From Robinsoniella peoriensis (lineage in GTDB: Bacteria > Bacillota > Clostridia > Lachnospirales > Lachnospiraceae): a DNA stretch of 64,000 nt. How positions within the stretch are numbered: position 1 is the stretch's first letter; each line of letters starts with the position of its first letter. A program made the position numbers and the translations under genes. The notes under the pieces were generated by a model. It saw only the letters and a list, made by a program, of their open reading frames with translations. It searched no databases and had not been told where the DNA came from. Where the stretch lies: NCBI RefSeq assembly GCF_042680125.1, contig NZ_JBHTNY010000004.1, one strand, 5' to 3'. Below are positions 33,326 to 42,688 of this stretch, piece by piece.

Positions 33326-34843
33326 ATGAAGATGCGAGGGATTTATACATCCGTTAACGATATTAGAAGACGAGTATTTACTGAAGTTGCAAGACTTTCG
33401 TATGAAGGCGGGGATTATTCCAGGATAGAAGAAGTTCCGTTTCAAATTATTCCGGGTGAAGTTGCTTCTTACCGGGAAAGTGTGTTTTTGGAAAGGGCTA
33501 TTGTAGGAGAGAGGCTTCGCCTATCCATAGGCCTGCCGCTTCGTAAGATGACAGAACATGCACCTATATCAGATGGAATTGAAGAAAGTGCCATTGCAGA
33601 AAAGTATTACGATCCGCCCCTTGTAAATATAATAAAGTTTGCCTGTCATTCCTGTCCGGATAATGTAATCCGTGTAACAGATGCCTGTCAGGGGTGCCTT
33701 GCTCATCCGTGTGTGGAAGTGTGTCCCAAAGATGCGGTTTCCATAAAAGAGGGCAGATCCATTATTGACCAGGATAAATGCATTAAATGCGGCAAGTGCA
33801 TTAAGGTATGCCCTTATAATGCCATTATGAAAATAGAACGCCCCTGTGCAAGAGTATGCGGGATGGATGCGATTGGTTCTGATGAACTTGGACGGGCAGA
33901 TATTGATTATGATAAATGTGTTTCCTGCGGTATGTGCCTGGTAAACTGTCCGTTTGGTGCGATAGCAGATAAAGGCCAGATCTTCCAGACCATACAGGCA
34001 ATTAAAAGTGATGTTCCCGTATATGCTGCGATTGCACCGGCATTTGTTGGGCAGTTCGGTCCAAAACTGACGCCGGAAAAACTGCGTGATGCATTTAAAC
34101 AGCTGGGATTTGAAGATGTAGTGGAAGTTGCAATCGGAGCGGATCTGTGTACCATCGAAGAAGCCAAAGATTTCCTTGAAGAAGTTCCGGAGAAACAGCC
34201 ATTTATGGCAACATCCTGTTGTCCGGCATGGTCTGTAATGGCGAAAAAACTCTATCCTGATCTGGCACCATACATTTCAATGGCATTAACCCCTATGGTT
34301 TTAACTGGCCGTTTAATCAAAAAGAAACATCCGGGCTGCAAGGTCGTATTTGTAGGTCCTTGTGCTGCGAAAAAGCTGGAAGCAAGCCGTAAATCTATCC
34401 GAAGTGATATTGATTTTGTATTGACTTTTGAAGAATTGATGGGTATGTTTGAAGCCCGGGATGTGGATTTTGATGCGATTACCAATGAAAGTAAACTGTC
34501 CGAATCCAGCGGTGACGGAAGAGGATTTGCAGTCAGCGGAGGTGTGGCGAATGCTGTTGTGAACTGTATAAAAGAGTTAGAGCCTAACCGGGAAGTCAAA
34601 GTAGTGAGCGCAGAAGGCCTGCGGGACTGCAAAAAAATGCTGATGATGGCAAAAGCAGGAAAGTACAACGGGTATCTGTTGGAAGGAATGGCATGTCCGG
34701 GAGGATGCGTAGCAGGAGCCGGAACATTGCAGCCAATCATTAAGTCTTCCGCTGCAGTTAATATCAATAAAAAGAATGCACCTCACCAGGGGGTGTTGTC
34801 AAGCGATTATAAAGAGTATCTGGAAAAACTGGAAGAGGAATAG
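33326..34843 (+). CDS. Monomeric [FeFe] hydrogenase, group B type
   Basis: 505-residue iron-sulfur enzyme. Ferredoxin-like cysteine clusters occupy residues 107-208: CHSC, CQGCxxxxCxxxC, CIKCGKCxxxC, CARVC and CVSCGMCxxxC. The H-cluster loops are TSCCPAW (296-302), GPCAAKK (344-350) and EGMACPGGCVAGAG (453-466). Ala in TSCCPAW and GPC in place of MPC point to the group B lineage rather than HydA group A. It is expected to produce or consume H2, or act as an electron sensor, in the cytoplasm. The start at 33326 follows GGAGG at 33314-33318. It is followed by a phosphatase gene 18 bases on. Confidence 0.92.
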   Translation: MKMRGIYTSVNDIRRRVFTEVARLSYEGGDYSRIEEVPFQIIPGEVASYRESVFLERAIVGERLRLSIGLPLRKMTEHAPISDGIEESAIAEKYYDPPLVNIIKFACHSCPDNVIRVTDACQGCLAHPCVEVCPKDAVSIKEGRSIIDQDKCIKCGKCIKVCPYNAIMKIERPCARVCGMDAIGSDELGRADIDYDKCVSCGMCLVNCPFGAIADKGQIFQTIQAIKSDVPVYAAIAPAFVGQFGPKLTPEKLRDAFKQLGFEDVVEVAIGADLCTIEEAKDFLEEVPEKQPFMATSCCPAWSVMAKKLYPDLAPYISMALTPMVLTGRLIKKKHPGCKVVFVGPCAAKKLEASRKSIRSDIDFVLTFEELMGMFEARDVDFDAITNESKLSESSGDGRGFAVSGGVANAVVNCIKELEPNREVKVVSAEGLRDCKKMLMMAKAGKYNGYLLEGMACPGGCVAGAGTLQPIIKSSAAVNINKKNAPHQGVLSSDYKEYLEKLEEE

Positions 34844-34861
34844 CAGTAAAGGAGGCAGGGG

Positions 34862-35695
34862 ATGATGGTAAACGGACAGCGGATTGTGTTAGAAGGTGTA
34901 CCCAATGCAAGAGACCTTGGCGGGTATTTGACGGAAGACGGCAGGGTGATTAAAACCCATAGACTTATACGTAGCGGAGCACTGTGGAATTTAACGAAGA
35001 AGGATCAGGAGATTCTGATCAGGGAATATGAAGTGAAAACGGATATTGATTTTCGTTCCCATATGGAAGCTGACCAGAAGCCGGATCCAAAGCTTCCCGG
35101 TGTGCGTTATGTACAGATTCCTATTATCGATGAGTCGGCAGCAGGAATTACAAGGGAGAATGTGAACGGGCTGGAAGATATGATTCTAAAAGCCAGTGAT
35201 TACATTCTGAAGAGCAGCAAAGCAGCCGGTGAATTTATGAAGAAGACCTACCGGGATCTGGTAACGAATGAATATTCCATAGCTCAGTACCATAAATTTT
35301 TTGATACAGTATCCAGCCATGAGGAAGGTGCTGTACTGTGGCATTGCAGCGTGGGTAAAGACAGAGCCGGAGTCGGAGCGGCATTGGTTCTTCTTGCCCT
35401 CGGAGTGCCAAGAGATACGATTATGGAGGATTATTTGCGGACAAACCAGTTTCTGAAGGAAGAGACAGAGCATTTGACAGCGGCTGTGGCAAAAGTCCAT
35501 AATAGTCCGGAGCTTTTAAAAGCAGCAGCTGAGATAAATGGTGTCTGCAGGGAATACCTGGAAACAGTATTTCAGGCTATGGACGAAAACTGGGGATCAG
35601 CCGATAAATTTTTAGAAGAACAGCTGGGACTCACTTCTGAGAAAAGAGAACAATGGACAGAGCGGTTTACTGAACTGCCTGAAATATACAGGTAA
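34862..35695 (+). CDS. Tyrosine-type protein phosphatase (Tyr_phosphatase3 family)
   Basis: 277-residue phosphatase. An N-terminal NARDLGGY motif and the P-loop HCSVGKDRAG (about residues 161-170), matching HCxxGxxR, define the PTP fold shared by bacterial tyrosine and lipid phosphatases. AAAGGAGGCAGGGG precedes the double ATG. It follows the hydrogenase by 18 bases and precedes the helicase by 7, so the three genes are probably one operon. Its substrate (phosphotyrosine or phosphoinositide-like) is not known. Confidence 0.88.
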   Translation: MMVNGQRIVLEGVPNARDLGGYLTEDGRVIKTHRLIRSGALWNLTKKDQEILIREYEVKTDIDFRSHMEADQKPDPKLPGVRYVQIPIIDESAAGITRENVNGLEDMILKASDYILKSSKAAGEFMKKTYRDLVTNEYSIAQYHKFFDTVSSHEEGAVLWHCSVGKDRAGVGAALVLLALGVPRDTIMEDYLRTNQFLKEETEHLTAAVAKVHNSPELLKAAAEINGVCREYLETVFQAMDENWGSADKFLEEQLGLTSEKREQWTERFTELPEIYR

Positions 35696-35702
35696 TGGAT
35701 AG

Positions 35703-38700
35703 ATGAAGATTGATATTAAAACTATAAAAGATAACTGTTATAATAAATCTTATATCAAAGGTGTTTCGCTGAATGAAAATGGGATGGTCTACGGCGTACA
35801 TTCCGATATGGATGAATCTTCCGGTATTTTTCATGCCAGCGGGGATGTGGAAGGAAGTTCCGGTACAGATTACCATGTCTGGTTTGATTATGATGTGGAG
35901 TCAGAAGATTTCCTGGAGTATGAATGTGAATGTCCTGCATTTTTTAAATATCCGGGTATGTGCAAACATTGTGTGGCCCTTGCACTAAAGTATGCCTCAT
36001 CCACCAAGTCTAAGGCACTGTATGATTTTGAAAAATTCAAAATTCAGCAGTTAAAGTCTAAAAAAGTTCATACGGCGCCGGAATTATCCAAGCTTATCTT
36101 TGAATATACCATGCAGAAGAAAGCACAGTTTCTGCAGCCGGATGTTACGGGTAATATAGATCTTGAGCCAACCCTGATACGGGACTATTCCGGTTGGTCA
36201 CTGGGTTTTCGTGTCGGTGCAGAAAATAAATATGTTGTAAAGGATATCCATTCATTTCTGGAGGCGATAGACCGGAATGAAAAGGTGGATTATGGGAAAA
36301 AGTTAGGCTTTATCCATGAAATGGGTGCTTTTACAAAACAGGCGCAGGAGATCATTTCCTATCTGAAAAAGTATATAGGTGAGTACCGTTACTACCACAA
36401 CAGCACTTATTATATGCCCAGTATGCGATATTTTAAAATATCGGATGAAGCAAGGGGGGCTTTTTTACACATGATGGTGGATAAGTCCTGTAATCTGGAT
36501 GATTATCTGACCAGAGATAAGGAGTTATTTGTGGTAAAGGAAAATCCCACGCTGTATTTTGGATTGGAACGGTTGGGCGAAGGCGGAGGATTTTCCCTTG
36601 TGGTTCCGGAAGAGGAAGCGTTTCTGGGAAATGGGAAGCTGTATCTGCGAAGCGGCAGAACCGTTTACGAGTGCGATGCCGATTTCACGCGGGAGATGGG
36701 GTCTGTCTGCAGAATAGGCAAGATCAATAAAGAAGTGGTTCTGGATGTGGAAGAAAAGGATATGAGTTCTTTTTGCAGTTCTTTACTGCCGGTTCTAAAA
36801 AAATATACACAGCTTAAAGTGGATGGGGATCTGGATAAATATATTCCCCATGAAGCACTAATTAAAATTTATATTGACTATGACCAGGGTTTTATTACAG
36901 CAAAAATGGAAGCAGAATATGGTGAAAAGGTCTATGATCTTACGGAACATTATGATTTCAGTAATGCTTTTCGGGATATTCAAAAAGAAGCGATGGCGGT
37001 AAAAACGGTTGAATCTTATTTTGAAGGGATCAGTACAGATAACCGTTTTTGGATTGATGAAGAAAATGAGGATATGGTTTACCATCTTCTGACTACCGGT
37101 ATTTTCCAGATAGAAAAAGCGGGAGAAGTCTATATTTCGGAAGCTTTTCAGAAGCTTAAGGTTACCGGGGCCTCCAAGATTACAGTGGGAATTTCGGTAA
37201 AAGGCGGATTGCTGGATCTTCAGGTAGACGCGGGGAATCTTTCGAAAGAAGACCTGAAGGGGATGCTTCAGAGTTACCGTCAGAGAAAAAAATACCACAG
37301 ATTAAAAAATGGTGATTTCATAGAACTTGAGGATAATGGACTGGCAGTTATATCTGAGCTGGCTGACGGACTGAACTTAAAAGCCGGAGAGATTTCCGGC
37401 GGATCTATTGAGATACCAAAATATCGGGCGTTTTATCTGGATCAGGTTCTGAAAAGTGAAGGTACGGAGGTTCATCGGGATGCATCATTTAAGTCTATGA
37501 TCCGTAATATGAAGGATGTGGAAGACAGTGATTACGAAGTACCGGTTTCTTTGAAGAAGGTTATGAGAAATTACCAGAAGACGGGATTTCGATGGCTGTG
37601 TACACTGGATGCTATGGGATTTGGCGGGATTTTAGCTGATGATATGGGGCTTGGAAAGACGCTTCAGATTATAGGTTTTCTCTTGAAGAAGAAAGAGGAC
37701 AATGAGAAAAAAGAGCCTACCCTGATTGTATGTCCGGCCTCTCTTGTTTATAACTGGGAAAGTGAGATAGAGAAATTTGCACCGGATCTGAATGTATTAG
37801 TTTTGGCCGGGGGCATGGCAGAACGAAGAGATCTGCTAAGAGGATATAAGGATTTTGATGTTATTGTAACTTCCTATGATCTTCTAAAGCGTGATATCGA
37901 AGAATATGAGGGCAAACATTTTTTTGCCCAGGTAATTGATGAAGCACAAAATATTAAAAATCACACAACCCAGGCATCAAAGGCTGTTAAATTCATCCAG
38001 GCGGAAGTGAAATTTGCACTCACCGGAACCCCCATAGAAAACCGGTTGAGTGAGTTGTGGAGTATTTTTGATTATCTGATGCCGGGATTGCTGAACAGCT
38101 ATGAAAAATTCAAAACAGAGTATGAAACACCAATCGTCCAGGCAAAGGATGAGATTGTGACCAGGCGTCTGCAGAAAATGATTAAGCCCTTTATTCTGCG
38201 GCGGCTTAAGTCTGAGGTATTAAAAGATCTTCCGGAAAAAGAAGAAAATGTTATTTATTCCAAATTGGAAGGAGAGCAGAATGAGCTCTACCGCGCCAAT
38301 GTAAACAAGCTTTTGGAAACCCTTAATCAAACCAGCAAAGAAGAATTCCAAACTGGCAAAATACAGCTTCTGGCACAGCTTACCAGACTTCGCCAGGTCT
38401 GTTGTGCACCGTCACTGGTGTATGAGGATTATAAGGGGGGAGCGGCAAAACTGGATACTTGCATGGAATTGATAAAAAATGCAGTGGAAGGCGGTCACAA
38501 AATACTGGTATTTTCACAGTTTACAAGTCTCTTTGGGCTTCTGGAGAAAGAGCTGGAAAAGGCAAAAATCAGAAATTACAAACTTACCGGAGCAACTGCA
38601 AAATCCAGGAGGGCGCAATTGGTAGCGGAATTTAATGAAAATGATGTACCGGTATTCCTGATATCTTTGAAGGCGGGAGGAACGGGACTCAATCTCACCG

Positions 38701-38957
38701 GTGCAAGTATTGTAATTCATTTTGATCCCTGGTGGAATGTAGCGGCGCAGAATCAGGCAACTGACAGAGCACACAGGATTGGACAGAAGAATACGGTGAG
38801 TGTCTACAAACTAATAGCAAAAAATACCATTGAAGAAAAAATACTTCTGCTTCAGGAAGCGAAAAAGAATCTGTCAGATCAGATTATTTCGGAAGATGGT
38901 GTATCCGTATCAAATTTATCAAAAGAAGATTTTATGGGTATATTGGAAACTGTTTAA
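35703..38957 (+). CDS. SNF2-family helicase with N-terminal SWIM zinc finger
   Basis: 1084-residue DNA translocase. Residues 75-100 hold the SWIM finger ECECPAFFKYPGMCKHCVAL. A long central region (about 115-600) corresponds to the bacterial SNF2-associated domain. The motor follows: DDMGLGKTLQII (Walker A), VIDEAQNIKN (Walker B, DEAQ), TGTPIENRLSELWSIFDYLMPG, then the second lobe with LVFSQFTSLF, SLKAGGTGLNLTGA and QATDRAHRIGQ. It likely remodels DNA-bound proteins such as RNA polymerase. The ribosome site is weak, so translational coupling to the phosphatase gene is likely. Confidence 0.92.
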   Translation: MKIDIKTIKDNCYNKSYIKGVSLNENGMVYGVHSDMDESSGIFHASGDVEGSSGTDYHVWFDYDVESEDFLEYECECPAFFKYPGMCKHCVALALKYASSTKSKALYDFEKFKIQQLKSKKVHTAPELSKLIFEYTMQKKAQFLQPDVTGNIDLEPTLIRDYSGWSLGFRVGAENKYVVKDIHSFLEAIDRNEKVDYGKKLGFIHEMGAFTKQAQEIISYLKKYIGEYRYYHNSTYYMPSMRYFKISDEARGAFLHMMVDKSCNLDDYLTRDKELFVVKENPTLYFGLERLGEGGGFSLVVPEEEAFLGNGKLYLRSGRTVYECDADFTREMGSVCRIGKINKEVVLDVEEKDMSSFCSSLLPVLKKYTQLKVDGDLDKYIPHEALIKIYIDYDQGFITAKMEAEYGEKVYDLTEHYDFSNAFRDIQKEAMAVKTVESYFEGISTDNRFWIDEENEDMVYHLLTTGIFQIEKAGEVYISEAFQKLKVTGASKITVGISVKGGLLDLQVDAGNLSKEDLKGMLQSYRQRKKYHRLKNGDFIELEDNGLAVISELADGLNLKAGEISGGSIEIPKYRAFYLDQVLKSEGTEVHRDASFKSMIRNMKDVEDSDYEVPVSLKKVMRNYQKTGFRWLCTLDAMGFGGILADDMGLGKTLQIIGFLLKKKEDNEKKEPTLIVCPASLVYNWESEIEKFAPDLNVLVLAGGMAERRDLLRGYKDFDVIVTSYDLLKRDIEEYEGKHFFAQVIDEAQNIKNHTTQASKAVKFIQAEVKFALTGTPIENRLSELWSIFDYLMPGLLNSYEKFKTEYETPIVQAKDEIVTRRLQKMIKPFILRRLKSEVLKDLPEKEENVIYSKLEGEQNELYRANVNKLLETLNQTSKEEFQTGKIQLLAQLTRLRQVCCAPSLVYEDYKGGAAKLDTCMELIKNAVEGGHKILVFSQFTSLFGLLEKELEKAKIRNYKLTGATAKSRRAQLVAEFNENDVPVFLISLKAGGTGLNLTGASIVIHFDPWWNVAAQNQATDRAHRIGQKNTVSVYKLIAKNTIEEKILLLQEAKKNLSDQIISEDGVSVSNLSKEDFMGILETV

Positions 38958-38970
38958 GGTTTTATAATAC

Positions 38971-39017
38971 AAAGAGTCAGCAGATACGCCGGTGTGGTGG
39001 TTATCTGCTGACTCTTT
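38971..39017. terminator. Bidirectional terminator between helicase and debranching enzyme
   Basis: AAAGAGTCAGCAGATA and TATCTGCTGACTCTTT form a 16-base perfect stem between two convergent genes. The symmetric stem can act on both strands, though the T-runs are short. Confidence 0.75.
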
Positions 39018-39077
39018 ACATGGCTGAAAATAATAATTGCGTAATATGAAATCATTGTATTTATTCTACCTGAAAGT

Positions 39078-41234
39078 TTAATGATGATTCACTTGGGCGG
39101 CAGTAAACACGGCAACAGAACGTGGTTCCAGCCGGAAAGCATGATCTTCCATGACTGCCATATCAGAGGATTGGATGCATGTTCTCAGCGGATCTTCTTC
39201 GGCAGTATTGACTGCAAGCTGCCATTTCAGAGGCTCCTGCAATGAAGGAAGTGTGATAGTCAGTGGTTCCCAGTAAACATTTACAGCCAGATACACAATA
39301 TCATCCCCTGACTCATCGGGAAGCCGTCCGGAAAACAAAATACCGATCATTTTTGATTCGGAAGTAACATGGCTTTCATAGGGATTTAACTGGTGAATAC
39401 TGATGGCTTCCAGATTACAGAAACTGGGTGCGAGGCTGCATCTAATAGCAGGGTGGCTGCGGCGAAATGTTATCATATAGGAAAAAAAGTCAAACATATC
39501 CTGGTTTTTTTCCAGCAGAGTCCAATCCAGCCAGGAAATTTCATTATCCTGACAATAGGGATTATTGTTCCCAAACTGAGTATTGCAAAATTCATCTCCA
39601 GCCAGGAACATAGGGGTGCCACGGCTGCACATCAGTACGGCACAGGCATTTTTGATCATCCGGTGACGTAATTTTAAGACTTGCGGATCTGTGGTATCAC
39701 CTTCTGCGCCGCAGTTCCAGCTGCGGTTATCATTGGTTCCATCCGTATTATTCCATCCGTTTGCTTCATTGTGCTTCTCATTATAAGAATAGAGATCATA
39801 TAAGGTGAAACCGTCGTGGCAGGTCAGAAAATTAACAGATGCATTATAGCCCCGCTGTTTGGGGTCATAGAGGTCCGGAGAGCCGATAATGCGTTTAACG
39901 GCTTCAGGAGCAAGCCAGTAATCCCCTTTTAAAAAGCTCCGAAGATCATCCCGGTATTTTCCGTTCCATTCCGCCCAGCGGTGCCAGGAAGGGAAGGTAC
40001 CCACCTGATAGAGACCACCTGCATCCCAGGCTTCCGCAATCAGTTTTACATTGCCAAGTATCGGATCAAATGCAAGACTTTGCAGCAGCGGAGGTTTGCT
40101 CATTGGAGAACCGTCTTCGTTACGGCCCAGGATGGCAGCAAGGTCAAAGCGAAATCCGTCAACCCGGTAATTGGTGACCCAGTAGCGGAGACATTCCAGT
40201 ATCATCTGCTGGACGATGGGGTGATTGCAGTTTAAGGTGTTGCCGCATCCGCTGAAGTTATAATATTTTCCGTCCGGCGTCAGCATATAATAGATATTGT
40301 TGTCAAATCCTTTAAAAGAAAAATACGGTCCGGCTTCATTTCCTTCTGCCGTATGATTAAAAACTACATCTAAAATTACTTCTATGCCGTTTTCATTGAG
40401 AGACTTTATCAGATTTTTAAGCTCCAGTCCTTCCTGGTTCGCTTCGTTATGGGAGGCGTAGCTGGTATTGGGAGAAAAAAAGCCCACGGTATTATAGCCC
40501 CAGTAGTTTAGAAGTTCTTTTCCGTTCACTTCCCTGCGGTCGCTCATTTCATCGAATTCGAAAATCGGCATCAGTTCAACCGCATTTATTCCCAGCCTTT
40601 TTAAATATGGAATTTTTTCCTTTAATCCGTCAAAAGTTCCCGGATGCTGAACTCCTGAGGAGATATGTTTTGTAAATCCCCGGATATGAAGCTCGTAGAT
40701 GACCAGATCTTCCATTGTAATCAGGGGCTGACTGAAGTTGCCCCAGTCAAAGTTGTTTTTTACGACCCGTGCCCGGTACTGGACATCACATGAGGATTGC
40801 ACACCCCACACACTTTGTCCGGTTACAGCTCTGGCATAGGGATCCAGCAGCGGCTTTGTCTTATCGAAAATGAACCCTTTTTCCGGCTGGTAAGGGCCAT
40901 CCAGACGAAAGGCATACTCGAAATCCGCCATATTCAGACCAAATACAATCATAGAAAAGACATGCCCGATCTTATAAGTATCGGGGTATTTCAGGACGGC
41001 ATAGGGTGAGCATTGTCCGGGATGGTAGAGCAGCAGTTCGCAGGAGACGGCATTATGGGAATGAACGGTAAAACTGATTCCACCCGGTATAGCAGTGGCG
41101 CCGTTAATTTCATAAAATCCTGGACGAACCTTGTATCCTTCTACTGTATCTAACGGAAGGAGATGGTTGCTCATCATAGAAGGCAGTACTTTTGTGGAAT
41201 ACTCTTTTGTTGAAATTACTGTGGATTTTTTCAT
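39078..41234 (-). CDS. glgX: Glycogen debranching enzyme (isoamylase/pullulanase type, GH13)
   Basis: 718-residue alpha-1,6-glucosidase. An N-terminal CBM48-like domain (about residues 20-110) is followed by the GH13 barrel: LDVVFNHTAEG (region I), GFRFDLAAIL (nucleophile Asp), LIAEAWDAGG (acid/base Glu) and FLTCHDGFTLYD (region IV), with a C-terminal beta domain. There is no signal peptide, so it trims intracellular glycogen or imported branched glucans. The start at 41234 (MKKSTVIS) follows GGGGG; the longer frame to 41381 overlaps the upstream gene. It is separated from that gene by a terminator hairpin. Confidence 0.92.
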   Translation of the reverse strand: MKKSTVISTKEYSTKVLPSMMSNHLLPLDTVEGYKVRPGFYEINGATAIPGGISFTVHSHNAVSCELLLYHPGQCSPYAVLKYPDTYKIGHVFSMIVFGLNMADFEYAFRLDGPYQPEKGFIFDKTKPLLDPYARAVTGQSVWGVQSSCDVQYRARVVKNNFDWGNFSQPLITMEDLVIYELHIRGFTKHISSGVQHPGTFDGLKEKIPYLKRLGINAVELMPIFEFDEMSDRREVNGKELLNYWGYNTVGFFSPNTSYASHNEANQEGLELKNLIKSLNENGIEVILDVVFNHTAEGNEAGPYFSFKGFDNNIYYMLTPDGKYYNFSGCGNTLNCNHPIVQQMILECLRYWVTNYRVDGFRFDLAAILGRNEDGSPMSKPPLLQSLAFDPILGNVKLIAEAWDAGGLYQVGTFPSWHRWAEWNGKYRDDLRSFLKGDYWLAPEAVKRIIGSPDLYDPKQRGYNASVNFLTCHDGFTLYDLYSYNEKHNEANGWNNTDGTNDNRSWNCGAEGDTTDPQVLKLRHRMIKNACAVLMCSRGTPMFLAGDEFCNTQFGNNNPYCQDNEISWLDWTLLEKNQDMFDFFSYMITFRRSHPAIRCSLAPSFCNLEAISIHQLNPYESHVTSESKMIGILFSGRLPDESGDDIVYLAVNVYWEPLTITLPSLQEPLKWQLAVNTAEEDPLRTCIQSSDMAVMEDHAFRLEPRSVAVFTAAQVNHH

Positions 41235-41290
41235 TATTATACCCCCTGCATATCGCAGGTTCCGCCTGCGATACTGCATTATTAAGTAGT

Positions 41291-41318
41291 TAAAAAGATG
41301 CCGCATTGGCTGCGGCTG
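41291..41318 (-). terminator. Terminator after the SGNH protein gene (minus strand)
   Basis: On the minus strand GCCGCA gccaa TGCGGC is followed by ATCTTTTT, immediately after the stop codon at 41323. A second hairpin, TATCGCAGG/CCTGCGATA at 41251-41273, lies between it and the glgX ribosome site. Confidence 0.65.
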
Positions 41319-41322
41319 ATGC

Positions 41323-42429
41323 TTATTTGCCGATAGCATCCAGAATATAGTCCAGTTCTTTGGCGCAGGTAGACCGTTCATAGTGAATACCGTCTATAGT
41401 CTCGAAGCCGGTTTTATTCAGATAGCGGTAGGTATTGATTACACTGGTGCCAAAAGCCGCTTTTAATTTACGGTTAAAAGTCCGGATCTGAGCATCTGTA
41501 TGATAAGTGAAGGTGCTGTCCACAGGTGTAATAGTAGTAATATAAATTCTGGTTTGTGGATACTGATTCATAAGCTCCCGACAGAGGGCAATGTATCCTT
41601 CAATATCCTGCATATCGTTGACCCCCATGCAGATGACGGCAGTTCGTCCGGGATCTTTATCCAGGAACTTTTTTAATTCTACAAATGCGGTGTTTTGAAA
41701 CCACGGAAGCCTTGCACCGCTTTTTGTAATAAATTGAATGTTTTTCGTACGGTCATCCAGGATCTGTTCTTTACCTTTTGTCCTGGAAGCTCCAACAAAG
41801 ACAGTTGAGCTTTTTCCCTGTGCAGATCGATTACTTACACGTATGGTACAGGAGGCTGATGACGGATTTTTCACAGATGAAGCTGTTATAACAGCTGTTC
41901 CGGTCTGCAAAGCTTTTATATTGCCGGCGCTGTCAACCGACACTGTTGCGGGGGCGCTGGAAACAAATGTTACCCGGTCAGCTGCCATTATTTTCCCGTT
42001 TTTATAAGGAGTGATCTTATTTGACTCACCTGCAAAGAGGTTCTGTACATATTTTTTAAAGGTAATTTCTGGTTTTTTAGGGGACACAATTACCGTACAT
42101 CTTGTTTTCACTGATGCAGCTCCTTTTACGGAGCAGACGATGACTGCTTTGCCAGGTTTTATACCGGTAATCAGTCCTTTGGAAGATATTTTAGCTACTT
42201 TCATATTAAGAGAGCGGTATTTTATCTTTTTTCTGGTGGCATTCTGCGGTACCACATGTGCAATACATTTTACTGTCTGGCCTTCTTTTACGGAAAGAGC
42301 AGGACGCTTTAATTTGATAGAGACAGGAGGAACTTTGGAAAACCTGCCTGCAGAGACATTCATATTAAGGGAAAAGAATGTGGTAAGTACCAGCAAAACG
42401 AGACACAATTTTTGGAATTTCTTATGCAT
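41323..42429 (-). CDS. Secreted protein with two Ig-like (BIG2) repeats and an SGNH hydrolase domain
   Basis: 368 residues with a cleavable-type signal peptide (residues 1-27, ending NVSAG). Two bacterial Ig-like domains follow, recognised by VKEGQTVKCIAHVVP, ISSKGLITGIKPGKAVI and VSVDSAGNIKALQTGTAVITA. The C-terminal domain, about residues 210-368, looks SGNH-like: VFVGASRTKG (candidate serine), CMGVNDMQDIEGY (GxND) and TIDGIHYERS (Asp and His). It probably acts on cell-surface glycans or their acyl groups. TTGCTA/TATAAT promoter elements with 17-base spacing lie upstream on the minus strand (42478-42506). Confidence 0.82.
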   Translation of the reverse strand: MHKKFQKLCLVLLVLTTFFSLNMNVSAGRFSKVPPVSIKLKRPALSVKEGQTVKCIAHVVPQNATRKKIKYRSLNMKVAKISSKGLITGIKPGKAVIVCSVKGAASVKTRCTVIVSPKKPEITFKKYVQNLFAGESNKITPYKNGKIMAADRVTFVSSAPATVSVDSAGNIKALQTGTAVITASSVKNPSSASCTIRVSNRSAQGKSSTVFVGASRTKGKEQILDDRTKNIQFITKSGARLPWFQNTAFVELKKFLDKDPGRTAVICMGVNDMQDIEGYIALCRELMNQYPQTRIYITTITPVDSTFTYHTDAQIRTFNRKLKAAFGTSVINTYRYLNKTGFETIDGIHYERSTCAKELDYILDAIGK

Positions 42430-42477
42430 GATTCAATCCTTCACTTGCTGTTAATATTTTATTCATAGATGTAACCC

Positions 42478-42506
42478 ATTATACACAAGGAAAAAAGCAT
42501 TAGCAA
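42478..42506 (-). promoter_or_regulatory. Promoter of the SGNH protein gene
   Basis: On the minus strand TTGCTA (-35) and TATAAT (-10) are separated by 17 bases, about 50 bases before the ATG at 42429. Confidence 0.65.
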
Positions 42507-42688
42507 CATCTATAATATGAACTTTTGCTTAAGTTTTCATACATGACTTTTATATATTAATCTGGTATGATATACTGTATGAGAGCCTGTCATGTAACGA
42601 TCATGCAGCAGGCAGTTATCAAACATGTTCAGGCTAAAGAAAATCAGTGTATCGTGAGCTGAAAAAGTACGACATAAGGGGTGAAAAA

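Noticed and set aside
36858..37298. 146-codon minus-strand ORF inside the SNF2 gene
   Set aside because: Shadow of a long gene in another frame, rich in Phe/Asn from reversed codons and without a ribosome site.
42011..42454. 147-codon plus-strand ORF opposite the SGNH protein gene
   Set aside because: Antisense to a gene with a signal peptide and recognisable domains; no family resemblance of its own.
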